64,000 nt of DNA from Mesorhizobium sp. YC-39 (lineage in GTDB: Bacteria; Pseudomonadota; Alphaproteobacteria; Rhizobiales; Rhizobiaceae): the NCBI RefSeq assembly GCF_025753795.1, contig NZ_JAOWPS010000003.1, positions 124,001-188,000 on the forward strand. Reading direction: 5' to 3'. Made by a program: the position numbers and the translations under genes. Every line of letters begins with the position of its first letter. Position 1 is the stretch's first letter. The notes beneath the pieces are model-generated. The model did not search any database. It had not been told where the DNA came from and saw only the letters and a program-made list of their open reading frames with translations. Of the stretch, positions 27,045 through 36,363 are shown one piece after another.

Positions 27045-27390
27045 TCACCCTTTCTTGAAAGAGGCCGCCCAGGCCGAGAAGGCCGCGAATTTCGTTTCCC
27101 AGTCAGGCGCCTTGGCCGGCCCGGATGGCTTGCGCTCGCGCTTCGGCATCAACTCGGCCAGGCGCGGCATTTTCTTCAGCCGGCCGAGCGCCGCGGTGTG
27201 CCAGGCGGTCCACGCCGCCAGCTCGTGCTCGCGCAGAACGCGGGAATTGACGCCGGCCAGCACGGTCTCGACCTCGCGCGGCGTCAGCCGCCAGAACAGC
27301 ACCGGATCCTGGCCGCCTTCGACCCAGGCCGACAGAAGCGACGACCAGTCTAGGCGGTCGTCGCCTTCTGAGGGTTTTTGGCGGCTTTCG
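27045..27390 (-). CDS. Tail assembly chaperone T domain, probably made by -1 frameshift
   Basis: The reading frame is open from the slip site region to 27045 without a convincing start of its own (only a GTG at 27302, no ribosome site). It encodes EGDDRLDWSSLLSAW...DPVLFWRLTPREVETVL, typical of the second part of siphophage and gene-transfer-agent tail chaperones. The frame is -1 relative to the upstream G gene, with which it overlaps. The product is best read as the C-terminal part of a G-T fusion. Confidence 0.65.
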
Positions 27391-27715
27391 CCGCGCCTCC
27401 CTGCTTGCCGATTGCCCGCGAGGTGTTGAAGGCCTCGCTCACCAGCCGTCCGGCCTCGGCCACGCCGATGGCGTCGATCAGGTCGCCGGCGGTCTTGACC
27501 GTCATGCCCTCGTGATGATCGGTCAGCGCCGCCCAGAACACCAGGCGAAGCGTCTTGAGCTTGGCGGCATTGGGATCGGCCAGCATGGAACCGACCTTCT
27601 CGATTCCGGTGCCGAGCGCTTCCTCAAGCTCGATCAGCGCATTGGTGGAGAACTTGAGCGTGTAGGCGGCACCGTCCGCCTCGAAGGTGACGGTGCCGCG
27701 ATGCGGGTTCGACAT
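27350..27715 (-). CDS. Tail assembly chaperone G (GTA gp10-like)
   Basis: 121 residues: MSNPHRGTVTFEADGAAYTLKFSTNALIELEEALGTG, the family pattern of gene-transfer-agent-like tail chaperones. Such chaperones coat the tape measure during tail assembly. It lies between the major tail protein and the tape measure. The last codons hold a slippery heptamer, giving a second, longer G-T product. Confidence 0.8.
   Translation of the reverse strand: MSNPHRGTVTFEADGAAYTLKFSTNALIELEEALGTGIEKVGSMLADPNAAKLKTLRLVFWAALTDHHEGMTVKTAGDLIDAIGVAEAGRLVSEAFNTSRAIGKQGGAAKAAKNPQKATTA
27374..27380 (-). promoter_or_regulatory. Candidate -1 frameshift slippery site in the tail chaperone gene
   Basis: On the minus strand the heptamer reads C AAA AAC in the G frame, 9 codons before the G stop (TAG 27352-27350). 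After slipping -1 the ribosome would enter the open T frame (CCC TCA GAA GGC ...). This matches the known G/G-T strategy of long-tailed phages. Confidence 0.6.
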
Positions 27716-27725
27716 GCCTCACCTG

Positions 27726-28418
27726 CTACGCGGCAATGACGGCGGCAGTGCCGGCCGTTTCAAGCATGGTGCTGAACGTAGCGTTGGCCGCAGTCACCTC
27801 GCAGGTGATCACGTCGCCAAGATTGCCCACGAGCGGCACGAAGCTTTCGCCGGTGGCGCCGCCAACGTTCACACCGTCGGCTTGCCACTGGAAGGTCAGC
27901 CCGGTGGCGCCTGCCCACTGGCCCGGATCGACGGTCAGCGCGACGCCGACCTGGGCGACGCCGACGATCACCGGCGCGACCAGGTTGCGCGGCGCGGTCG
28001 GTGTGGTCATGTAGGGCTCGCCGGATACTTTCAGCGTCAGCGTCGCCGTCATCTTGTCGTCGTTCGGAACCGCCGTCTCGTAACCCTGACGGCTGCAGTT
28101 GAAGATGATCTGCACGCCATTGGCGAAGGTCAGGCGGCCAATCAGCGCCTTGCCCTTGATCGAGCGCAGGAAAATGTCGATGGCCGAACCCGGCACATAG
28201 TTCATCTCGAAAGACGCTTCGCCGGAATCGGTCAGGCCGGGGATATACTCCCGGCGACGGTTCGGCGACTGCATGTTCGTCGCCTCGACATTGTCGTCGC
28301 TGTCGGCCGGCGGCGTCGCGTCGAACATTTCCCTCACATAGGTGAAGGCGGTCGGCGCGCTCTTCAGCGCAAGTTCAAGCACCGTGCCGTAGCCGATGCT
28401 GGCGGCGGTATCAGTCAT
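27726..28418 (-). CDS. Major tail tube protein with Ig-like C-terminal domain
   Basis: 230 residues. The first 135 fit tail tube proteins (YGTVLELALKSAPTAFTYVREM, SGEASFEMNYVPGSAIDIFL). The last 90 (APVIVGVAQVGVALTVDPGQWAG...LTFQWQADGVNVGG) are an Ig-like decoration domain also found on phage tail and capsid surfaces. Located directly before the tail chaperones, as expected. Confidence 0.85.
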   Translation of the reverse strand: MTDTAASIGYGTVLELALKSAPTAFTYVREMFDATPPADSDDNVEATNMQSPNRRREYIPGLTDSGEASFEMNYVPGSAIDIFLRSIKGKALIGRLTFANGVQIIFNCSRQGYETAVPNDDKMTATLTLKVSGEPYMTTPTAPRNLVAPVIVGVAQVGVALTVDPGQWAGATGLTFQWQADGVNVGGATGESFVPLVGNLGDVITCEVTAANATFSTMLETAGTAAVIAA

Positions 28419-28427
28419 GATCAGCTC

Positions 28428-28814
28428 CTATTCGCTGTGATGGATGATGAGGTCGATCGAGGTGCGGAAGAGATTTGTCACCTCGCCCGGATCCGCAGCC
28501 GGAAGGTCGCGTTCGGCATCGATGGTGATGCCCTGGAAGATGCCGACCTTGCGGCCGGACGTGGCCTTGATGATCGCCCGTGCGGCTTTCTTGGTCGTGG
28601 TGTAGGTCGTCGAGTAGACATCGACCTGGACGCGGCTGCGGACATAGCCGCTGGCCCGCTGCATGGTGTAGTCACGCTCGCCATCGATGCGCTGCAGCAC
28701 CGCATAGGCCGCGTTGCCGCCACTCTGAGGCGCGCGGCCCCAGTTCAGCCTGGTGCCGAGCAGCGCCTTGACGGCCGGTTCGGCAAGCAGCAATGCAACC
28801 AGTGTCTCTTCCAT
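28428..28814 (-). CDS. Tail completion protein (DUF3168)
   Basis: 128 residues: MEETLVALLLAEPAVKALLGTRLNWGRAPQSGG...AYAVLQRIDGERDYTMQ, matching the DUF3168 family, which sits at the head-tail junction (tail terminator position). The ATG at 28814 overlaps the stop of the preceding gene. Confidence 0.8.
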   Translation of the reverse strand: MEETLVALLLAEPAVKALLGTRLNWGRAPQSGGNAAYAVLQRIDGERDYTMQRASGYVRSRVQVDVYSTTYTTTKKAARAIIKATSGRKVGIFQGITIDAERDLPAADPGEVTNLFRTSIDLIIHHSE

Positions 28815-29263
28815 CACCGCCCTGCCCTGGCGGCCTTGCGCGCGGCCCTGGCCGCCGCCTTTTCGATGCGCGCCCAAAGCTGTTTCTGGATCTCGGCCAG
28901 CGCCCAGAGCTTGCCGCCGTCCCACATCGGCCGCATGAACGGTTGCGCCGACACGTCCTTGGTGCCGAATTCCATCAACTGCGCATGGCGCGAGCGTGGT
29001 CCGATCAGCACTTCAACCGGCGATTCCTTGCGGTGCTTGGCGCCACGCGTCGCCTTGCGGCCGGCGCGCACGGTGGTGTGAAGGTCGAACCCGCCCGTCG
29101 CCGGATCGTCCGGCGCCAAGATGGCCGCATCGGCCGCAAGCGGCTCGGCGACTTCCATCAGCACCTGGCCGACAATGCGCTTGGAGGTCGCGCGCGACAG
29201 TTCGCCGAGCGCAGCCTCGAGCTCTTTAAGCCCTTCGATCTTTACGGAAAAGCCGCCCGCCAT
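28814..29263 (-). CDS. HK97 gp10-family head-tail protein
   Basis: 149 residues: GFSVKIEGLKELEAALGELSRATSKRIVGQVL is the start pattern of HK97 gp10-like proteins, and GTKDVSAQPFMRPMWDGG matches the family's C-terminal motif. It ends in a basic Ala/Arg/Lys-rich tail. Overlaps both neighbours by ATGA. Confidence 0.82.
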   Translation of the reverse strand: MAGGFSVKIEGLKELEAALGELSRATSKRIVGQVLMEVAEPLAADAAILAPDDPATGGFDLHTTVRAGRKATRGAKHRKESPVEVLIGPRSRHAQLMEFGTKDVSAQPFMRPMWDGGKLWALAEIQKQLWARIEKAAARAARKAARAGR

Positions 29264-29625
29264 CAGGGTGTCCCCTCCGGCGTCGCATCGCTGTCGATGA
29301 CAGCGGTGATCTCGATGAAGCGGTTGCGCCCTTCGGACGTTTCCTTGACCGCCTTGATGCTCCAGGTGCCGCGATAGACCAGCCGGTCGACCGGCGTGAT
29401 AGTCTTGGCAAGCGTCGAAGAGCGGATGGCGAAATGCGACAGCAGGAACGACCCGACCTGGCCGCCCGACAGGATCTCGGTGCGCACCACGTCCGACGCA
29501 TCTTCCTTGCGCGCCCAAACCGTGGCGAGGTCCGCCCATGTCGGCACGTCTTCGTTGAATTCGTTCCGCACGGTGGTGAACCGCTGGACCGTGACGCGGC
29601 GATCGAGCTTGCCGATGGCAGGCAT
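29263..29625 (-). CDS. Head-tail adaptor (Phage_H_T_join)
   Basis: 120 residues: IGKLDRRVTVQRFTTVRNEFNEDVPTWADLATVWARKE is the hallmark of the SPP1 gp16/HK97 gp9-type adaptor family. It forms part of the neck joining capsid and tail. Directly follows the connector gene. Confidence 0.85.
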   Translation of the reverse strand: MPAIGKLDRRVTVQRFTTVRNEFNEDVPTWADLATVWARKEDASDVVRTEILSGGQVGSFLLSHFAIRSSTLAKTITPVDRLVYRGTWSIKAVKETSEGRNRFIEITAVIDSDATPEGTP

Positions 29626-30254
29626 CAGACACCGATCCGCCGGTGTTTTTCGACAAGACTGTCGTATCCCAAGGGCAGCAGCGTCGAGAGGTTGCCAATA
29701 TTGACCGCCTCGCGGTTCTCGTAGAGATGGCCGACGTGGAACATGATCGCGCCCTTCAGATCGTCGGGCACGGTGCTTTGCGCCGGCACGGCCGGTGTGT
29801 CGCCATCCGCCGGCACTTCCGGAATGGTCGGATAGCCGGCGGTGTAGAGGACCGACACAGCGCCGGTTTCGGCAAGATCGCTGGGATAGGCGAAGGCATC
29901 GACGAAGCGGACATGTGAGCGACCGCCGGCATCGACGCGCAGCGCATAGTTCAGCATGGCGATCGTCGTTTCAACGCCGGCGGTATTGCGCCATTTGATG
30001 CTGTCGATGCTGATGACAGGGCCAAGCGGTAGGCGCATCCGCGAGCCGAAACAATCGAAGTCCTGCCGCCATTGCTGTTCGACCAGGCATTGGCCCAGGA
30101 TGCCGCCCCATCCATCGAGATGCGCCACCGCCGTGCGCAGCATGCGCAAGATCAGCGCGTCATCGTCCTCGACATCGACACGCAGTTGTTCCTTCGCCTC
30201 GGCGAGCGAGACGGGGAGGATTTCCGGCGGCGAGACGAGGACGGGACGATACAT
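29625..30254 (-). CDS. Head-tail connector (HK97 gp6-like)
   Basis: 209 residues. VSLAEAKEQLRVDVEDDDALILRMLRTAVAHLDGW is the family start, followed by the beta core with AVSVLYTAGYP and the C-terminal helix AIMFHVGHLYENREAV. It docks below the portal. One base overlap with the adaptor gene. Confidence 0.85.
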   Translation of the reverse strand: MYRPVLVSPPEILPVSLAEAKEQLRVDVEDDDALILRMLRTAVAHLDGWGGILGQCLVEQQWRQDFDCFGSRMRLPLGPVISIDSIKWRNTAGVETTIAMLNYALRVDAGGRSHVRFVDAFAYPSDLAETGAVSVLYTAGYPTIPEVPADGDTPAVPAQSTVPDDLKGAIMFHVGHLYENREAVNIGNLSTLLPLGYDSLVEKHRRIGV

Positions 30255-30260
30255 CGATGC

Positions 30261-30587
30261 TTACTCGCCCTGCTGACGCTTGGCGCGGATGATGGCCGTG
30301 ACAGCTGCACGATCAGCATCCTGAGGGATGTCCGCCGGCACCAGCTCGGCATGCACGACCTTGACGAAATCAGCATCGCTGAGGTCGTCGAGTTCGTCGG
30401 CAGTCGCCGAATTCTTGCCGCGCTTCGCTTTCGACGACGGTTCGGCGCCTTTGACTTCCTTCGCCCAGTTTTCGTCAATGGCGACGCGGGCAAGATCGCC
30501 CTCGATGATCTCGCCGACTTCGATCTGGCGGGGATGGATCGCCCCGTCTGGGGCGCCTCGAAAGGCTTTGGTCACCTTGGCACGCAT
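30261..30587 (-). CDS. Structural-operon hypothetical protein
   Basis: 108 residues. The N-terminal half is a small beta domain (AKVTKAFRGAPDGAIHPRQIEVGEIIEGDLARVAI), the C-terminal half is acidic and helical. No recognised family. Its place between capsid and connector genes suggests a head-completion or scaffold role. Confidence 0.6.
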   Translation of the reverse strand: MRAKVTKAFRGAPDGAIHPRQIEVGEIIEGDLARVAIDENWAKEVKGAEPSSKAKRGKNSATADELDDLSDADFVKVVHAELVPADIPQDADRAAVTAIIRAKRQQGE

Positions 30588-30649
30588 GATCTCGATCTCC
30601 TGTTGTAGGGAATGACGGGCGGCGTTTAGCGCCGCCCGAACGATGGCCG

Positions 30650-31111
30650 TCAGGCCTGGTTGGCTTGCGGGTTGTCGACGCCGTTGCCCTTGATCACGAA
30701 CAACGCTAGCGGCGTCGCCGTGCCATGCGTGCCGGAGAAATCGGCCAGCACCTTGATCCAGCGTTTGCCGCCGACATAGCCGAATCGATAGGCCGCGGCG
30801 GCGGGGTGCGCGGCCACAAGCGACTTGATGATACCGCCCGTTCCGACAGCTGCGACGCCAAGCACGTCGTCGATGTCGACTGCCGTAAAGTCGCCGGGAT
30901 CGGGCGCGGTACCGTCGGCCTTGTCATCTGCGTGGGTCAGCTTGAACTCGACCTTGTTGGTCGCATCGAATGTGATCCCGCCGATGCCGACACCGAGAAG
31001 CAGCTCCGCCGATTTGTAGTTCTGCAGGTCGATGGCTACCGGCGTGTTGTCGGCAGAAAGAGCGGCAAGCGCGATCACGCTGACGCTCAGTTTGGAATGC
31101 AGGTCTTTCAT
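30650..31111 (-). CDS. Probable capsid decoration/head protein
   Basis: 153 residues, beta-rich, not recognised by sequence: KLTHADDKADGTAPDPGDFTAVDIDDVLG and AYRFGYVGGKRWIKVLADFSGTHGTATPLALFVIKG. Proteins of this size and place next to the major capsid gene are often head decoration proteins. Separated from the capsid gene by 68 bp. Confidence 0.55.
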   Translation of the reverse strand: MKDLHSKLSVSVIALAALSADNTPVAIDLQNYKSAELLLGVGIGGITFDATNKVEFKLTHADDKADGTAPDPGDFTAVDIDDVLGVAAVGTGGIIKSLVAAHPAAAAYRFGYVGGKRWIKVLADFSGTHGTATPLALFVIKGNGVDNPQANQA

Positions 31112-31179
31112 AAGACCGTTCCTTTCCTGTTGCGATGAAGGGGAAGGAGCCGGGCATCATTGCCCGGCCGTGAGGGCGA

Positions 31180-32463
31180 TCAGGCCGTGGCGACCTTCAG
31201 CAGCTTGATGGCTTCGAAGTTTACGACACCGCCGCCGACGCGCTTGGTCGTGTAGAACTGCACGTAAGGCTTCTTGGTGTAGGGGTCCCGCAGCACGCGG
31301 ATGCCGAAGCGATCGGCGATCAGATAGCCGCGATTGAAGTTGCCGAAGGCCACCGGGAAGGTGTTGGCAGCGACGCCCGGCATGTTGTCGTCCGTGTAGA
31401 CCGGCTTCTGCAGGATCGTGGCGACGTCGGCCGACGCGGCCGGAGGCGACCAGATGAAGGCGCCGTCAGCATCCTTCCACTTGCGCACCGTGCCCATGAC
31501 CGCATCGGACATCAGCCAGGACGCGCCGTTGCGGTATCCGGACTTGAGCGCATAATAGAGGTCGATCATGCAGTCGGCCGGGCTGACGGTGGCCGATGCC
31601 GCTGCGAAAGCTGCAGCCTGGCCGGTCGCGATATAGCCGATCTTGCCCCACGCATAATTGGCGTTGGCGACATTCTCGTAGGTGAGGATGCCGCGCGGTT
31701 TCTTCACGCCGTTGCCGGAAATGAAGGCAGCACCTTCCTGTTCGGCAAACTCGATCGACACTTCGTCGCCAAGCCAGGCGGCGATATCGATGCGGCCATC
31801 GTCGAGCATGGTCTGCGTGGCATAGGGGTTGGCGTAGATTTCGCCGACATTGATGACGATCTCGCGCAAAGTCGGCGTGTCGGTGTTCGGGCGATCGTCT
31901 TCCTCGCCGACCCAGCCGGACGAAGCGCCGCCCATGCTGACCAGTTTCTTGTAGGTGTCGGTAGAGATGGAAATGACGCGCGACAGGCTGCGTAGCACCG
32001 ACACAGTGCCGAGGATGCGGTCGATCGTCGTCTCGGTCTCCTCAGGCACCAGATAGCCGCCATCCGGATCCGACTGCGTTGTGAGCTTGGCCTTCACCTC
32101 GAGGTCGGCAAGGCCATTGTCGACACCCTTGCGGAACCACTTGTTGAACGCGGTCGCGTGTTCCAGCACGTCAGGGTCGTGGTTGATGCCGCCGGCCGCC
32201 CCGATCACCGCTGCCGCGATGGCCTGGTTGGCTTCGTTCAGCGCCTTGTTCAGCAGCGCGATGTCGGCATTGATGCGGTCGACTTTTTCGGTCGTGACAA
32301 CATCGTTGAACTTCGCGTTGATGCCGGCAAGTTCTTCCTCGCGGGCAGCCTTGAACTGCTCGAAGGTCGTCTTGAGCTCATTGAGGATCGCGGCGGTGTT
32401 GGCGCTCTCGGAGCGCACAGCCGTGATACCGCGCGCACGCGGATTCAGCAGGACATGCTGCAT
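31180..32463 (-). CDS. HK97-fold major capsid protein
   Basis: 427 residues. The first 100 form a helical delta (scaffold) domain (ILNELKTTFEQFKAAREEELAGINAKF), probably removed by the neighbouring protease. The rest has family motifs: FISGNGVKKPRGIL, ASWLMSDAVMGTVRKWKDADG and FGIRVLRDPYTKKPYVQFYTTKRVGGGV. It builds the icosahedral shell. Confidence 0.95.
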   Translation of the reverse strand: MQHVLLNPRARGITAVRSESANTAAILNELKTTFEQFKAAREEELAGINAKFNDVVTTEKVDRINADIALLNKALNEANQAIAAAVIGAAGGINHDPDVLEHATAFNKWFRKGVDNGLADLEVKAKLTTQSDPDGGYLVPEETETTIDRILGTVSVLRSLSRVISISTDTYKKLVSMGGASSGWVGEEDDRPNTDTPTLREIVINVGEIYANPYATQTMLDDGRIDIAAWLGDEVSIEFAEQEGAAFISGNGVKKPRGILTYENVANANYAWGKIGYIATGQAAAFAAASATVSPADCMIDLYYALKSGYRNGASWLMSDAVMGTVRKWKDADGAFIWSPPAASADVATILQKPVYTDDNMPGVAANTFPVAFGNFNRGYLIADRFGIRVLRDPYTKKPYVQFYTTKRVGGGVVNFEAIKLLKVATA

Positions 32464-32483
32464 GGTCGTTCCTTTCGGGGTTT

Positions 32484-33341
32484 CTATGAACGGAGGGTGT
32501 TGATCAGCTGCTGGATGGCAGCATCGTCGACGCCTGCATCGCGCGGGGCGGGTTTCCGGCCTGCATCGCGCGGGGCCGGGGAATTGGAGATCATCTCGGA
32601 AATCATTTCCGAGCGAACGGATCGCGAGAAGCCGGCTTTAGCCAAGGCAGCTTCCGTTTGGCGGCGCGCCATGAGACCACGATCGGAATTCTTGGCCTCG
32701 CCTTCGTCAGACGACAGGCCTTCATCGATCGAATCGGCGAAGCCATTCTTGACGGCATCGGACGGGCCCATGAACGTCTCGGCGTCCATCAGCTTTTCGA
32801 TCGGTTTGCGATCTTGCCCGGTGCGGGCCATGTAGATGTCGACGATGGCGCTGTCGAAACCGTCGAACAGTGTGGCGGCCTCGCGCATGTCGTGCCGGTT
32901 GCCGACGACGACTCCCCAGGCGTTGTGCACCATCATGAAGGTGCCAAGCCCCATGCGGATGTCATCACCGGCCATGGCGATGATCGAGGCGGCCGATGCC
33001 GCCCATCCCATCACTTGCACGGTGACCTTGGCCGGGTGCTCGCGCAGCAGGTTGTAGATGGCGATGCCTTCAAACATATCGCCGCCAGGCGAATTGATCT
33101 GCACCGTCACGTCATTCTTGCCGATCGACCGTAGCGCAGCCGACATCCGTTTCGCCGTGAAGCCGCCACCGGTCCACCAATCCTCACCGATCACGTCGAA
33201 GATGGTGATGGTGTTCGGGTCATCGGCAGCGGCGGCGAGCGGATGTTCGGCCCACTTTGCCAGCACGTCGGATGGCGCGTCCCACTGGAAATTCTGCGGG
33301 CGCTGGAAGTTGCGCGCCTCAGGAAGGCTTCGCAGGCTCAT
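32484..33341 (-). CDS. ClpP-like prohead protease
   Basis: 285 residues. INSPGGDMFEGIAIYN, the Ser nucleophile in GWAASAASIIAMAGD and the His in MVHNAWG give the ClpP/S14 active site. The start ATG at 33341 has AAGGA at good spacing and overlaps the portal gene end by 23 bp. A 14-residue direct repeat (PRDAGRKPAPRDAG) sits near the C-terminus. It matures the capsid. Confidence 0.92.
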   Translation of the reverse strand: MSLRSLPEARNFQRPQNFQWDAPSDVLAKWAEHPLAAAADDPNTITIFDVIGEDWWTGGGFTAKRMSAALRSIGKNDVTVQINSPGGDMFEGIAIYNLLREHPAKVTVQVMGWAASAASIIAMAGDDIRMGLGTFMMVHNAWGVVVGNRHDMREAATLFDGFDSAIVDIYMARTGQDRKPIEKLMDAETFMGPSDAVKNGFADSIDEGLSSDEGEAKNSDRGLMARRQTEAALAKAGFSRSVRSEMISEMISNSPAPRDAGRKPAPRDAGVDDAAIQQLINTLRS

Positions 33342-34602
33342 CGGGATCATCCTTTTCGTCGGGAGGCGTGGTGTTGCCGGCAGTATTGGGCGGCGGGTAA
33401 TAGATATCGCCGTCATCGCGGGGATTGCGGTCTTCGAGTTCCCGCACTTCGTTTGGGCTCAACCAGCCCCACTGCAGGCCGGTCGCATAGGCTGCGGTGC
33501 GGGTTTTGATGTCGCCTTTCACCAAGGCCGAGCGGTTGAATTTGGCGTAGAGATTGCTGTCTTCTGGCGTGAGATCGGCGGTGATGCCCTCCTCCCACAT
33601 GGTCAGGTCGTCTTCGAGCGTGAAGGCGACAAAGCCCTGCGTCTGCTGCTCGATGCCCGTTCCCCAACTGGTCGATTTCTCGGTGTCGCCAATCATGTGC
33701 GGCGGTACGCCGAAGAACATGGCGATGTCGGAGCGCGAGAACTTCCGGCTTTCTATCCACTGCGCATCGACGGACGTCATCGCCATGCGCGTGACGTCCA
33801 TGCCCTCTTCGAGGATCAGATCCTTGCCTTCGCTTTCGCCGCCGGAGCGGTATTCCTCGAGGCTGGATCGGAGGTTCGCTTGGCCTTCCTTGCCGAGCTT
33901 GTTCGGGTGCCGCAGCACATGGCCGATGATAGCGCCGTTCTTGAACGTCTTGGCGCCGTGGCGCTCCATCGCCAGCGAGACGCCCAGGGTTTCCCGTGCA
34001 TAAGTGATCGGCGTGACACCGGTAAAGCCGTCGAGCGTTAGGCAATACAGGTGAAAAACCTGATCCTGTTGCAGCACGACGCGGCGGCCGTCCTTGCGGG
34101 TCCAGGTATATTCGAGCGAAAGATCGTCCTTCTGCTTCGTCTCGACACGATCCGGATGCATCGGAATCAGCGCCTGGGGTTCCTTCTTGACCGCGGTGCG
34201 CACGATCATGGCGTAGCCGTTGCCGCGCAGCATGACGTGAGCCTGCAACATGCGGCGGAACTGCGCCGGCTTCTGCCACTTGTTCGGTCGACGGCAGATC
34301 ACCTTCCAAAGTTCGGTGTCTGAAGCGTCTTCCCGCGTGCGAGGATCTATGCGGCGCTTGATGTGCAGCGGCATCGTCGCCACGGCGCCAGAGCGGATGC
34401 GAACGCAGGCATAGACCGCCGCCACCTTCATGGCGCTGTTGGCGTTGACGCGCTCGCCGCTCAGTGACATGGAGCCGCCAGCGACCGCCTCTTCGAGCTG
34501 CTGCGTCGTCGTGATCAGCACGCCGCCGTCAGGCGCCGATGCCTTGGGCGATTGTGTGGGTGCGGCCGATTTCCCGCCGAAGAAGCGGTCCCAAAATCCC
34601 AT
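33319..34602 (-). CDS. Portal protein (HK97 family)
   Basis: 427 residues. MNRLGLEF-type start is absent, but MGFWDRFFGGKSAAPTQ, VYACVRIRSGAVATMPLHIKRR, GFTGVTPITYARETLGVSL, FFGVPPHMIGDTEKSTSWGTGIEQQTQGF and LSPNEVRELEDRNPRDDGD are classic for the family. It forms the DNA gate in the capsid. Confidence 0.95.
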   Translation of the reverse strand: MGFWDRFFGGKSAAPTQSPKASAPDGGVLITTTQQLEEAVAGGSMSLSGERVNANSAMKVAAVYACVRIRSGAVATMPLHIKRRIDPRTREDASDTELWKVICRRPNKWQKPAQFRRMLQAHVMLRGNGYAMIVRTAVKKEPQALIPMHPDRVETKQKDDLSLEYTWTRKDGRRVVLQQDQVFHLYCLTLDGFTGVTPITYARETLGVSLAMERHGAKTFKNGAIIGHVLRHPNKLGKEGQANLRSSLEEYRSGGESEGKDLILEEGMDVTRMAMTSVDAQWIESRKFSRSDIAMFFGVPPHMIGDTEKSTSWGTGIEQQTQGFVAFTLEDDLTMWEEGITADLTPEDSNLYAKFNRSALVKGDIKTRTAAYATGLQWGWLSPNEVRELEDRNPRDDGDIYYPPPNTAGNTTPPDEKDDPDEPAKPS

Positions 34603-34611
34603 GTGTTTTCC

Positions 34612-36360
34612 TTACAGGATCAGCGCGCCGCGCGTTGCATAGACTGAAGGGCCGGGCTCGCCTTGATCGTTGATGGCGATGCCGATCGCGTTGACCGCGG
34701 CAGCGATGCCGTCGATGCGTTTGGTCGACTGCCTGTCCGGCTTCACCGGCTTGATGGCGCCGGCAGGGTCGGACACCACCGTCACCACCTCGGCATGCTT
34801 GCGCAGCACCGGGTGGTTGCCGTGGTGGAAGCCGTTGCAGAGCACCAGGCGTTCCAGTTCCGCCGAGGGCGCGCCGAGCGAGGCGAATCCCTGGCCGAAG
34901 CGCACGACGGGCAGGCCTTCCTGCTCAAGCTCGACGATGATCTGTGTCGCGTTCCAGCGGTCGACGGCGAGACCGCCCTGGCCGGTCTCAAGCTTGGCGT
35001 CGCCCGCATGGGCGATCTGGAATGTCTCGGCGTCGTCGAAAACTTGCTTCTTGATGAAGGCGTAGTCGACGACGTTGCCGGGCGTGGCGATGATCGCGCC
35101 TTCGTCGACCCACTTTTCGTAGGGCAGTTTGTCCCGCGTCGAGTGCGCCTTGAGCAGTGCCTTCGGCTTGAAGAACCGCGACAGCAGTGCCGGCTTTTCG
35201 AGCCCCGGCTGGATCGGGAACCACCACGCCAGCGCCGACAGATCCTGCACCGCCGATAGATCGAGGCCGCCGAAGCAGCGCTTGCCCTTCAGCTTCGCCT
35301 CGAGGTCTTTCCATCCGACCGGGCCGATGCAGTGTTCCCAGCCGAACGGATTGCCTTCGTCGTCGACGGCATCGATCGGAAGCCAGAGGGTTTCCTGATC
35401 GGTCCACATGTTGAGCTGGTATCGCTTGAAGTTGTTGACCAGGCGCGGCAATTGCCGGGCGCGCTTGGCCTCGATCTCCATGGCTTCCAGCTTTTTTGAA
35501 ATGCCGAGGTTCGGGTTTGCCTTCGCCCACACCTTCGGGTCGGTCCAGTCGTCGGCGGCATCGGCCGCGTAGATGACGACGAGGGTTTCAGGATCGTCGA
35601 GGATGCCGGAACGGATCTTCTGGCATTCGTCCCAGACCTCCTCGCCGTAGCCGCCTTTGTTGCCGGCCGTCGAGATCAGGAATTCAAGCGGTTGTCGGCG
35701 CGCCGATTCCGAATCGTGGATGAACTGGTAGAGGTCGCCCGAGTCCCATTCATGCAGTTCGTCGCCGATCAGGCCGGAGCATGACAGGCCGTGCTTGCCA
35801 CCTGCCTTGCCCGAGAGCGGCTTGAACGATGCGTTCAGAGCCGGGCAGTAGACTGACGTCTTGTAGGTCTCCAGCGTGCCGCCCGACCCGCCGAGCGTCG
35901 GCGACCGCTGCACCATGGAGATCGCCTTGTTGAAGACGAGCTCCGCCTGTTCCTTGTTGGTGGCGATCGAGAAGACCTGGCCGGCCTCCTCGGCGTCGCC
36001 AACCAGCACCAGGATGGCAATCCCGGCCGCCAGTTCCGTCTTGCCGTTCTTGCGAGCGACCCAGACATAAACCCGGCGATATCGCCGCGTGCCGTCCGGC
36101 CGCTTCCAGCCGAACGTCGGCCGCACGATGTCATGCTCTTGCCAGTCCGAAAGCACGAAGGGCCGGCCGGCCCATTCGCCTTCGGTGAGCACCAGGTGCT
36201 CGGGGAAGAACCTGGCGGCGGCATCGGCCGCGCGCTCGTCGAACCAGTATTCGCCATCGCGCCAGACAAGCGCGCGATCGTCCCAGACCGCATCCGCCGG
36301 CACCGCACGCGGCCGGGACCGCGGACGCTTTGGCCGCGCTGGCCCGGCCTTGACCAGCAT
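34612..36360 (-). CDS. Terminase large subunit
   Basis: 582 residues. ATPase domain with Walker A-like VWVARKNGKTELAAG (about 99-113) and Walker B GLIGDELHEWDSGDL; nuclease domain with FGGLDLSAVQDLSALAWWF and later conserved acidic residues (VVSDPAGAIKP). It cuts and packages DNA. The stop lies next to the portal start. Confidence 0.95.
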   Translation of the reverse strand: MLVKAGPARPKRPRSRPRAVPADAVWDDRALVWRDGEYWFDERAADAAARFFPEHLVLTEGEWAGRPFVLSDWQEHDIVRPTFGWKRPDGTRRYRRVYVWVARKNGKTELAAGIAILVLVGDAEEAGQVFSIATNKEQAELVFNKAISMVQRSPTLGGSGGTLETYKTSVYCPALNASFKPLSGKAGGKHGLSCSGLIGDELHEWDSGDLYQFIHDSESARRQPLEFLISTAGNKGGYGEEVWDECQKIRSGILDDPETLVVIYAADAADDWTDPKVWAKANPNLGISKKLEAMEIEAKRARQLPRLVNNFKRYQLNMWTDQETLWLPIDAVDDEGNPFGWEHCIGPVGWKDLEAKLKGKRCFGGLDLSAVQDLSALAWWFPIQPGLEKPALLSRFFKPKALLKAHSTRDKLPYEKWVDEGAIIATPGNVVDYAFIKKQVFDDAETFQIAHAGDAKLETGQGGLAVDRWNATQIIVELEQEGLPVVRFGQGFASLGAPSAELERLVLCNGFHHGNHPVLRKHAEVVTVVSDPAGAIKPVKPDRQSTKRIDGIAAAVNAIGIAINDQGEPGPSVYATRGALIL

Positions 36361-36363
36361 GGC

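Noticed and set aside
25445..27058. 537-residue plus-strand ORF
   Set aside because: Antisense to the tape measure gene; amino acid make-up is typical of a shadow frame.
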